The notes beneath the pieces are model-generated. The model was not told where the DNA came from. It made no database searches and saw nothing but the letters and a program-made list of their open reading frames with translations. Both the position numbers and the translations under genes were made by a program. Positions 1 through 8,525 of a stretch of DNA of 24,975 bases are shown here, one piece after another (positions within the stretch are counted from its first letter, which is position 1; every line of letters starts with the position of its first letter). The stretch comes from Isotricha intestinalis (Eukaryota > Ciliophora > Litostomatea > Vestibuliferida > Isotrichidae): contig JAJJLU010000646.1 in the NCBI GenBank assembly GCA_023807065.1, forward strand, positions 1 through 24,975, in the 5' to 3' direction.

Positions 1-39
1 CAATCCCCAATCCCCAATCCCCAATCCCCAATCCCCAAT
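1..39. repeat. Telomeric repeat array (CCCCAAT)n, C-strand
   Basis: The first 39 bases are a partial unit (CAAT) followed by five perfect CCCCAAT heptamers; the next base breaks the array. Read 5' to 3' into the chromosome this is the C-strand, so the missing side would be the G-strand overhang (GGGGATT). An array at the exact start of a contig with unique DNA behind it is what a captured chromosome end looks like. The unit differs from the CCCCAA of Tetrahymena and the CCCCAAAA of hypotrichs. I recall this heptamer from rumen entodiniomorph ciliates, but cannot verify it here. Confidence 0.93.
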
Positions 40-1174
40 TATTAAATGCATAAAATAAATCAAATTAAATAAAATGTATGTTATATTTATACTTAAATAA
101 ATTAATTTTTATAATTTGTTAAATATTGAAATTACATTAAATTAAATCATTTGAAAGGATTAGTCTATTGTATTCAGAAAACCTGATATAGATAACCACC
201 CCACTTTACTCAAATATGGTTTGGATTGGGATTGAAGAGGGGAGTTCCAAATTGGAACTTTAAAATAATATTACTCAAATAAATTTTTGTATTAAAAATT
301 CAAGCAAAATAAATTTCTTATTCAAAGAGCATTTACATCATTAAATAATTCAAATAAGCATTAATGTTATGAAATTTAGAAATGTAAATCCTAATTAATA
401 TAACATTTTTATAAAATAAAATATTTACAATAAACAGAAAATAACTCAATTTTGAGAATAATCTAATTACAAAATCACAATAATTCAAAGTCTGTAATTT
501 TATTATTATAAGTTATTAATTATAATCTAAATTCATGAGCAGATTTTTATTAATTTTCTTTTTTATTTAACTAGAGAGAGAAGTCGTTACAAAAAATAAA
601 GATATTTAATCTTCATATTTTATGTGAATTTATTTTATTATAAATGGAAAGAATAATATATAAATTATGAAATTAATGTAAGTTTAGAATAGAATAAATA
701 TGGATAAAATTTCAAAAAAATCCAACTTATTTATTTTTTAATATGTAAAATAATATTAGATTAATTATAAGTCATAGAAATACTTAATTAGATTTATCAA
801 ATTCTTTTAATTATGAATTTTTAATTAATAATATTAAATAAAAATACTCAAATTTCAAATATTATTAAAAATTCAAATATTGGAATTTTCTTATTTTTAA
901 TTGTGAGCATGAAGATTTATTCACTGAAAAGAATAAAATTCATTCAAAATTTATTAATTAAATATTTAATATATTAATATATAATTTATTTAACATTCGA
1001 TTTTATTTATGAAAAATTCCAAAAAACAGAATTCTATTAAATCTTAAACCCAAAAAAAATAATTATTTTTCAGGAATTAAATCTAATCGTTTTACTATAA
1101 AAAAAAAAAAATTTAAAAAAATCAAAAATATACTTAATTGAGAATAATAATCATAATTAAACGAAAAAACAAAT
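40..1174. other. Subtelomeric intergenic DNA
   Basis: Very AT-rich DNA between the telomere and the first gene. I find no convincing reading frame. The only compositional exception is a GC-richer patch at about 165-262, listed separately. The last 100 bases before the gene contain poly-A tracts (around 1100-1112) typical of upstream regions in this window. No TATA box or other promoter element can be called with confidence against this background. Confidence 0.6.
165..262. other. Subtelomeric GC-richer island with perfect 17-bp palindrome (candidate ncRNA or regulatory element)
   Basis: This patch stands out from AT-only surroundings. It contains TAGATAACCACC at 189-200, a CCCC/GGGG pairing possibility (200-203 region with 238-242), the G-strand-like run GGATTGGGATTG near 222-233, and at 243-259 a palindrome with arms AGTTCCAA and TTGGAACT around a single A. 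The palindrome is followed by TTT. The motif at 189-200 resembles short blocks in two other GC-richer islands (17092-17102 and 23876-23886). It could be a small RNA gene, a remnant of an internal telomere-like sequence, or a regulatory element. No known RNA family was recognised. Confidence 0.35.
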
Positions 1175-2497
1175 ATGCACAAAAAATTATTGTTTCTTTT
1201 AATATTCCTTCTTTCTTTATCAGAACCAAAAATAATGAAGCCAAATTACAATTTCTTAAGTAAAAAAATTGAAAAAAAAGGAATAATTGAAGCTGCAGAA
1301 GACGCATTAAATATAAAATGTTTTTGGGTGAAAAAATATAAAGTATATAATTTTCAAAGTGTTCAAAATAAAACAGCTGATCAAACAATAACAACATCAA
1401 ATGGGAAAGCATATGTAAATTTTTGTCAAGATACTGTAACAAAAATAGATAATGAAGAAAGTAATTCGACTTTAATCTATACTGAAGATGGAAATAATTA
1501 TATTAGATATACAGGAACTTTAAATGTTGCAAATAAAAAAAATGTTCCTAAAAATACTTGGAGTGAATGGATTGAAACTAATGAAGATGAAAAAACTACT
1601 GGAATATGGATTAATTTTACTGTTGGAGATACTTGTAATGGAAATAATAAAGATGATTATCCTAATTATACTACTAAATATAAAATCACTTGTGATAAAA
1701 AAAAAAATAGTAAAAATATTTATGAAATTATGAATAATTTTGAAGATTTTAATCCTAATAATTGTTTAAATATTATTAAAGGAAGTTCTAAATATGCTTG
1801 TCCTACAAATGATTATTTCTTCCAAGAATTTTTAAATAAAAATAAATATTTAACTTGTATTGTATTAGTACTTATTGGAGCATTCTTAACATTCGTAGGT
1901 GGAAAATATATTATTCCAACAGCAATATTAATAGGAGGAGCATTTTTCTCTTTAGTTGTAATAATAATTGTATTTAATCTAATTACAATAACTTCAACAA
2001 AAGTAGTTTGGATAATAATTGCAATATCATTTTTCATAGGATTATTATTAGGAATATTATTATCAAAAGCATTAAAATTATTAATTCTTATTGTTGGTGC
2101 TTTTGTTGGATATTGTGCAGGAACATTTCTATATGAAATTGCATTAAGATATATTAATACTAATCCGGATACATTATATTGGGTTATTATTGCTGGATGT
2201 ATGATTATTTTTGCTTTAATAGCTCATTTCTTATATATTAAAGGATTAGCTATTGGAACTGCTATTATTGGAGGTTATTTAATTATCAGAGGTGCTTCTT
2301 TTGTTATTGGTCATTATCCTGATGAAAATCAAATTATTGATTTGATTAAACATAAAGAATGGGAACAATTAAAACAAATTAGAAATTATTATGTGTATTT
2401 ATATTATCTTGCTTGGATTTTAATTTCTTTATTTGGAATTCTTGTTCAATTGAAACTTATCGATACAAAAAAAGATAAGTCCAAAAAGAATGAATAA
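1175..2497 (+). CDS. MRH-like ectodomain plus TMEM198/TM7SF3-like (DUF4203) multi-pass membrane protein
   Basis: This 440-residue protein is probably membrane-bound in the secretory or endolysosomal system or at the cell surface. The start is supported by an immediate signal peptide (hydrophobic residues 5-16 after HKK). Residues about 45-205 form a Cys-containing, N-glycosylation-rich ectodomain. It carries the pattern GDTC...YPNYTT..ITCD (about 152-175), which resembles the mannose-6-phosphate-receptor-homology (MRH/ATG27) signature. Residues about 223-430 contain around seven hydrophobic helices rich in Gly and Ile, in the style of the TM7SF3/TMEM198 domain, and the tail is short and lysine-rich. 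Ciliates have many such receptor-like proteins; no precise function is known to me. It is convergent with the BBS9 relic, with 208 bases between them, and ends in TAA. The domain calls rest on pattern recognition: membrane domain fairly sure, MRH moderate. Confidence 0.82.
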   Translation: MHKKLLFLLIFLLSLSEPKIMKPNYNFLSKKIEKKGIIEAAEDALNIKCFWVKKYKVYNFQSVQNKTADQTITTSNGKAYVNFCQDTVTKIDNEESNSTLIYTEDGNNYIRYTGTLNVANKKNVPKNTWSEWIETNEDEKTTGIWINFTVGDTCNGNNKDDYPNYTTKYKITCDKKKNSKNIYEIMNNFEDFNPNNCLNIIKGSSKYACPTNDYFFQEFLNKNKYLTCIVLVLIGAFLTFVGGKYIIPTAILIGGAFFSLVVIIIVFNLITITSTKVVWIIIAISFFIGLLLGILLSKALKLLILIVGAFVGYCAGTFLYEIALRYINTNPDTLYWVIIAGCMIIFALIAHFLYIKGLAIGTAIIGGYLIIRGASFVIGHYPDENQIIDLIKHKEWEQLKQIRNYYVYLYYLAWILISLFGILVQLKLIDTKKDKSKKNE

Positions 2498-2705
2498 AAA
2501 TAATAGTTTAAAGGATTTTTAATATTACATTTAAATTTTTTATAGGTAATTTTTTAATTATGGTAATTTTAGAAAATGATATTGACTAAAAAATATTAAA
2601 AATCACTCTTAAAACAATTTCTTTTTTTATATTAATCATTATATAATATCTTTTCTTTAATTAAATTTGATTTAGAAAAATTGAATTTTATAGAATTCAA
2701 TTATT

Positions 2706-5133
2706 TCATTCATTATTGATATCTCCGAATCCATGTTTATTGATAATATTTTTAAATAAAGTCAATAAATATTTTGCCCATCTTTCTAAATCATTAATAG
2801 GTAGAATTTTTTGTAAATTATATGAATTTTGAAAATAATATAATATTAAATTTCCCATATTTGCAAAAATAACTTCTTCCTAACAATTGTCACTGTTAGA
2901 AACATTATCTAATGGAAAAGCACTTTTTAAAATTTGATAATGTTGTTCACTCATTTTACTTCTTAATTTTAATAAATATAATATTAATTCAGTCCATATT
3001 ATTATATCTCTATGACATATTTTAAGTTGGCTTTCAATATCTAAAATTTTTTGACTTTCATTAGTCATATTTTTATAAACTTGCTTTAATAAATAATCTA
3101 AACTTAATAATTTAGGAGGATTTTTCTGTTGATATTTATTCAATAAACTTTTTTGAATTGTGGTATATAAAGTTGAATATTTTTCTAATTCTTTATGAGT
3201 TGCTTTTTTCTCTTGAATTAATTGAAAATGAGTTTTAATATAATCAATATATTTACCAAAATTAATTTGATCATCAATAAAACATTCAACTTGATAATTA
3301 AAATGTTCATTTATTCTTTTAACAATTTGATTTTTTATGAATAATATACTTTCCATTTGAATAGATTGAATTCTATATTTTCCATTTTGTTTAGAAACAA
3401 TAATAGTAACTTCACTTCTATTAGGATAAATAAAAGTAATTATATTTTTTTTCTTTCTAACTAAATCATTATCTATATAATCCAGTTAAATCTTTAAAAA
3501 TTACATCTAATTCTAAAGGATTTTTATCATTATTTAAAGTAATTTTATTTTGAGAATCTCCTTTTTTATTTTCTTGATGAACTCTTAAAAATAAAGTTAA
3601 AGGTAAGTCAACACTTACAAAAGTACTTTGGAAAATTTTTTCATTATTTTTATCTTTGACAAAATAAGTAGCATAAATATCAACATTAGAAAAAGTAGGA
3701 TATAATGCAGAAATAACTCTAAAATTTAAAGTTTTTTTAAGAACTCCATCTTCTTTAGATAAATTACTATGTTTAAATATGGGACATCACAAATAACATT
3801 TTAATTCTTATTTTTTCAGCTTCTGTTCCATCATATGAAAATTCTAAATGTATATGTCCTCTTAAAATTTTCCCAAAATTATCTTTATAAAATATTTTGA
3901 CTCCTGGTTGATTATAATAATATATATTTTGATTAATTATTGCATTTATTGTTAATAAGGTATCTGGAGATACTGTAACACCTTTAGAATAATTTTCTAT
4001 AACTTGATTTAATCTTTCGCTTTTTTTAAGAAGGAAATTTTGGTCCATTTGTTTAGATTGTATAATTTGAGTATTTTTCACTTGTTGAATTCCTAAATAT
4101 AATACATTTAATCTACCATTTTCACTTAAGGAACATCTTATTGATTTAATTCTATCAAAATCAGCTAATTTTAAATATATTGGAGTTTCTTATACTTTTA
4201 CAGCCCAAGATAATGTTATTCCCATATATATTAATATATGATTTAAACTTGTTGATATCATACACATTAATTCAAATTATTTATTAGTTTAATATTTATG
4301 ATCTGTTATATTATATACATAAAAAGTTCTTGGTTTATAATCTAATTTCTTTTGATAAATTACATTTCTATTTTCATTAATTAAATTTAACATTGTTTGA
4401 GATAAAAAAACAAGTTCTTCTTTTTTATTAACATTATTATAAATAATTTGAATTTGAATAGTTAATTCCCCAACATTAACTTTCCATTGATGATTAAAAT
4501 TACTATTTTGACTATTAGCTTTTAAAGTAGCTAAATTATTATAACTATAATATTCAATTTCATAAGCAGTATTAGATATAATAAAAGAATCTTTCCTATT
4601 TAAAAACCCAATTTGACCGGGAAAAAAAACTTCACTAAAAACAACTGTATTAATTAAAGTATCTTGTTCATATATTGAAACTGCTCCATCAATAGATTGA
4701 ACAAATACAATATCATTATTTCTTTCACCTATTTTTCCTCTTGTAAAATATGTCCTTTTCTTTTTAATTTATTATCTGATTTTATTTCTATATTTGTTGC
4801 TTCTTTTAATTTGGGGTATTTTTAATAAAAAAAAACGATTAGATTGTAATATTCCTAATTGATATTCATCTGATTTTATTATATAATTTTCTATATCTAT
4901 TTGAAGAATTGCTTCTTCAAATTTTTTTCAAATAAAAGTTGATCTGTTGAATTTGACTGAAAATGAGATTCATATATTCTTAAATATCCTTTCATTGATG
5001 ATACACATATTTTATTTTGACCATTTGGATCATTATCAACATTTCCTATTTTTATACAATTTGAGTCAAATTCTTCATTTTATGATTTGCTTACTGAAAT
5101 TGAAGAATATTCTTTTGATTCAAATATTGACAT
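2706..5133 (-). pseudogene. BBS9: BBS9 / PTHB1 (BBSome subunit), full length, disrupted
   Basis: Read on the minus strand, the pieces follow PTHB1 from end to end over about 809 codons, close to the family's usual length (human 887). The N-terminus has MSIFESKEY, then EEFDSN, GNVDNDPNGQNKI and KGYLRIYE, matching the conserved start of the beta-propeller. Further markers are DIVFVQSIDGA and ITLSWAVKV, then GKYRIQS before the C-terminal helices with KYIDYIKTHFQL and LLSLDYLLKQVYKN. BBS9 is a core subunit of the BBSome, which carries membrane proteins in cilia. The frame is broken by in-frame stops at 5080-5082, 4289-4291, 4277-4279, 4190-4192 (all TAA) and 2880-2882 (TAG). At least six frameshifts occur near 4925, 4800, 4755, 3795, 3775 and 3477, mostly at A or T runs. 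Homology continues past the TAG to a TGA at 2706-2708. Identity is confident. Whether it is truly dead depends on an independent read check. Confidence 0.85.
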
Positions 5134-5712
5134 ATTATTAATTTTTTAAATTTTGAAATTTTTTTTATTTATTTTTGTTTTGTGTTATTTTTTAGTTTAA
5201 TTCAAAAGAAAATAAATGATAAAAAGTTTATTAAAGTTTTTGTTTAATTTTTATCTGTTTTAAATTGTAAAAGTGAACTTAAACAGAATTACAAAATAAA
5301 AATTAGATGGTGCTTTTCTTGAATTAAGTAAAAAGGGAATAAAGTATGTTTAAAAATAGAAAATGTTAAAATAATAAATATATATAATCATATTATACTT
5401 AAAAACTTGATTATGACATAATAAAAATTTTTAAAAAATCCAATAATTAATTATATTATAAAAGAAAACAAAACAATCATTCCATTTCCTAATTAAGCAT
5501 GATCAAATAAGTCATATCCAATATTTCTTATTCAATTTCCTTTTTTCACATATATAATTAAATTCTTAACTCTTTCCTTTAAGTTTTAAACTTTATTCAT
5601 CACTCAATTTAATTGTCATTTTCCATTGTTTTGGGTAAATCTAACATTTTTTATGTTTGCTTTTTTTTGTTAAGTTATATGTTTATATTTGTATATTGTA
5701 TATTAAAAAATT
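5134..5712. other. Intergenic DNA upstream of the BBS9 relic
   Basis: AT-rich spacer between the 5' end of the BBS9 relic and the 3' end of the RGG protein gene. No reading frame, RNA gene or repeat was recognised. Confidence 0.5.
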
Positions 5713-6801
5713 TTAATTATATCTAATTTTTATTTTATGTTCATTTCTATAAAAAATTGTTGCTTCAGCATTTCTTGGTTGAACAATTATAGGTCTTCTA
5801 CTTATATTAATAAAACTAACAGTAGTTCTATTTAAATTTCTTCGATTTTCATAATAATCTTCATAATTGTTATCATCATTATAATAAGAATTATTAAAGT
5901 TATCTTCATAATAATTGTTTCTTCTTCTATTTCCTCTTCCTCTTCTTGAAAAATTATTATTCCCTTTTCTTGAATAATTTCCTCTTCCTCTTCTTCTCAT
6001 ATAATTTTGAGTTATATTTTCGTATTGAGATATTTTATTTTTTATGACATTTTCTTTTTTTTCATTTTCTATTGTTTTTTCTTTTTCTGAAGTAGAGATA
6101 TCATCTAATTTTAAATCCTCTTCTTCTTCTTCTTTTTTTTCTTCTTTAATCTCTTCTGCTTTTTCTTCTTTTTTTTCATCAGTTTTTTCTTTATTTTCTT
6201 CTATAATGTCTTCATTTATTTTAATATCAGTTTTTTCTTTATTTTCTTCTATAATGTCTTCATTTATTTTAATATCTGTTTTTTCTTTATTTTCTTCTTT
6301 AATTTCTTCATTTATTTTAATATCTGTATTTTCTTCTTTAATTCCTTTATTTATTTTAACATCTGCATTTTCTTTTTTAATTTCTTCTTTTATTTTAATA
6401 TCTATTTTACTTATTTCTAAGTTTATTTCATCTTGAATTTGTAATTGAGAAAAGTCTTTTTTTTCTTCCTTTTTTTCATCTTTAATATCATCTTTTTCTT
6501 TTGTATATATAAAAGTATATTTATCAGCTATATTTTCAGTTTCATTTAGATGTTTTTCTTTTTCTTTTTTTATCTTATTTTTTTTGATTTCTTTTTCATA
6601 TGTTTTAATATTACTATTGTTTTCATCACGTTTGGGTTCAACAATAACTTTCTTTTTTTTATTATTATCCAAATTTTCTTCTTTTTTATCTTCTTTAAGT
6701 TCTAATTTATTATTTGTTTCTTTTTTTTCTTCTTCTTCAATTTCATCATAATCATCAACTTCAGCCCAATTATCATCTGAAATATCAATATCACTTGACA
6801 T
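5713..6801 (-). CDS. Acidic/lysine-rich low-complexity protein with C-terminal RGG-type box (putative RNA-binding)
   Basis: This 362-residue protein has no folded enzyme domain that I recognise. It starts with an acidic segment containing DDNWAEVDDYDEIEEEE (about residues 9-25), followed by a long Glu/Lys-rich, probably disordered or helical region. Residues about 176-207 hold two identical 16-residue repeats (KTDIKINEDIIEENKE) flanked by diverged copies. Residues about 267-295 are an Arg/Gly box (MRRRGRGNYSRKG, SRRGRGNRRR), then an Asn/Tyr/Asp-rich stretch. The tail is more ordered-looking, with VSFINISRRPIIVQP and a basic end. RGG boxes usually bind RNA, so a nuclear or mRNP role is a reasonable inference. 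The gene ends in TAA. An antisense open frame over 6044-6436 is a mirror of the repeats, not a gene. Confidence 0.75.
   Translation of the reverse strand: MSSDIDISDDNWAEVDDYDEIEEEEKKETNNKLELKEDKKEENLDNNKKKKVIVEPKRDENNSNIKTYEKEIKKNKIKKEKEKHLNETENIADKYTFIYTKEKDDIKDEKKEEKKDFSQLQIQDEINLEISKIDIKIKEEIKKENADVKINKGIKEENTDIKINEEIKEENKEKTDIKINEDIIEENKEKTDIKINEDIIEENKEKTDEKKEEKAEEIKEEKKEEEEEDLKLDDISTSEKEKTIENEKKENVIKNKISQYENITQNYMRRRGRGNYSRKGNNNFSRRGRGNRRRNNYYEDNFNNSYYNDDNNYEDYYENRRNLNRTTVSFINISRRPIIVQPRNAEATIFYRNEHKIKIRYN
6181..6363 (-). repeat. 48-bp tandem repeat inside the RGG protein gene
   Basis: Two identical 48-bp units lie at 6181-6228 and 6229-6276, followed by a diverged third unit (6277-6324) and a shortened 39-bp fourth (6325-6363). 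The unit length is a multiple of three, so copy number can change without breaking the frame. Identity of the first two copies at the DNA level points to a recent duplication. Confidence 0.85.
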
Positions 6802-8525
6802 TTTAAATATAAATTATTATTATTTAAATAACTTAACTTTAATGAGATTTTTATTTTTATTATAATTAAAGTTATTAAATCCCATTTATATTATTATTCT
6901 TTTATGATTTTTGTATTTTGTTAAAATTTGAACTCCAAAAGAAAATGAACTAAATATCATATTTAGTTTTCAAATAATAATTAATTTATTTTTATGTTAC
7001 TGAAATTTTATTTATATTTTTATTTATTCTTAAAAAATTAATTTAATGTTGATTCTTTTTTCTTTGAAACTTAAAGAAATAAAAGATTTAAAAATTATTA
7101 TTATAAAAATGAAATAAATATGAATGAATTTTTTCCTTATTTTAATGATAATATAATTTTACTAAAAAAATCCTACCAAAAATTTTGAAAAAATTAGTTT
7201 CTATTATTTTAGAAAAATATAAGAATGTAATTAATGAAAATATTCTTTAAAAATAAAGGAAATGAATTATAATATATTCAAAATAAATATATTTTAAATA
7301 GATAAATAAATATTATTCTTATTTATGAAAAAAGTTTTATATGATAAATTTTTTTCATTCAATAAAAAAAAAAATAAAAATATATAATTTTGCATTATTA
7401 GATAAAATTTGCTTTTTAATTTAAATGTTTTTAATGAAAAATAATAATATAATACAAGAAAATTATTTTTTGTTTTTTTTTTGTTTCATTTTTTCTAATT
7501 TTTAAATTAAAAAATTTTAAATTAAAAAATATTTAAAATATTAAATCCCAATTATTGTTTTTAAATCCCTAATCTTATATTAAACAAAATCTTACTATTT
7601 CAATTATTATACTTTTGAAAGGATTAAAAATGTATATTACCCTTCAAAATATAAATAAATTAATCTATTCATTGTTACTTTTTATAATTTTCAAATACTT
7701 TTAAATATATAATATAAAAGATATAAAACAAAATTTTTTATCAAGGATTAATCATTAAATAAATAATAATATTGCGTTATCAAAAAAATTACATTATTAA
7801 TTATTAAAATTAATTTGTTAAACAAACGGAGAAACATTAATATCATTAAAATTATAAAAGGAAAAAAAAATATAAAATAATCATATAAATAGTAAATTAA
7901 GAATATTTCCTTGAAAGTAAAAATTTAACTTAAAAACTCAAGAAGAATAAATATTTCACAAAAAATTTTGTAAAGAAAAAAAAAAAATATTCCTTTGAAA
8001 AACATATCAAACTTTTTTGATATTTGTTTGTTTTTCAGATATTTTTGATTTGTAATTCTTAACTTAAAAATCTAAAATTTCTAGATAAAACTAATTAATT
8101 TGATAATTAACACTATCATCTCTATATTGTAATTGTAAAAAGTAAATTCAATTTTTATAAAATCAGTTAACCAAGTTTAATTTTAGATTGAAATTTAAAA
8201 TGACAGACCCAAATATAAAAAGACCATAAAATAACTAAGAATAATATTTATTAAAAACAATTTCTCAAATAATTATTTTCCTTATTTTACCAAAAGAAAA
8301 TTAATATATTAAACACCCATTTTTTCAATATACTTTCTTTAATTTTTTATTAATTGAATAAAAAATAATGAGAAACCATATTTCTATTTTAATGATTTTT
8401 TAAATGAAAATAAAAAAAGTAAATAAAATCAAAACTGAATTTTATTTTAAAGATATATTTATTAAATTAAATTTTTCAAAAAAATAAAATTATTATTTCA
8501 ATATCTTATTATTAAAAATTAGGAA
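6802..8525. other. Long AT-rich intergenic region
   Basis: About 1.7 kb with no convincing gene on either strand. A 15-bp direct duplication (TTTTAAATTAAAAAA) sits at 7500-7514 and 7515-7529. The clearest non-random text is a short Met-started frame near 8201 that stops after nine codons. I saw no GC-richer island and no relic with recognisable protein similarity. Confidence 0.5.

Noticed and set aside
3773..4081. A separate 102-residue gene here and another at 2880-3356.
   Set aside because: Both are internal segments of the BBS9 relic; the first begins at an internal GTG (Val), not a start codon.
2706..5133. Reading the whole window with the Tetrahymena-type code (TAA/TAG = Gln).
   Set aside because: Six long intact genes (362-1410 codons) contain no internal TAA or TAG and five of them end in TAA; Gln is written CAA/CAG throughout.
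2706..5133. Introns as the cause of the BBS9 frame breaks.
   Set aside because: Protein similarity continues directly across each break with only 1-2 bases gained or lost, leaving no room for an intron.
6044..6436. Ser/Phe-rich plus-strand frame.
   Set aside because: It is the antisense of Glu/Lys-rich repeats in the RGG protein gene.
7500..7529. 15-bp tandem duplication as a functional element.
   Set aside because: A low-complexity A/T duplication with no context suggesting a function.
8201..8230. Short Met-started frame (MTDPNIKRP) in the long spacer.
   Set aside because: It stops after nine codons, and the continued reading is plain AT-rich text with many TAA codons.
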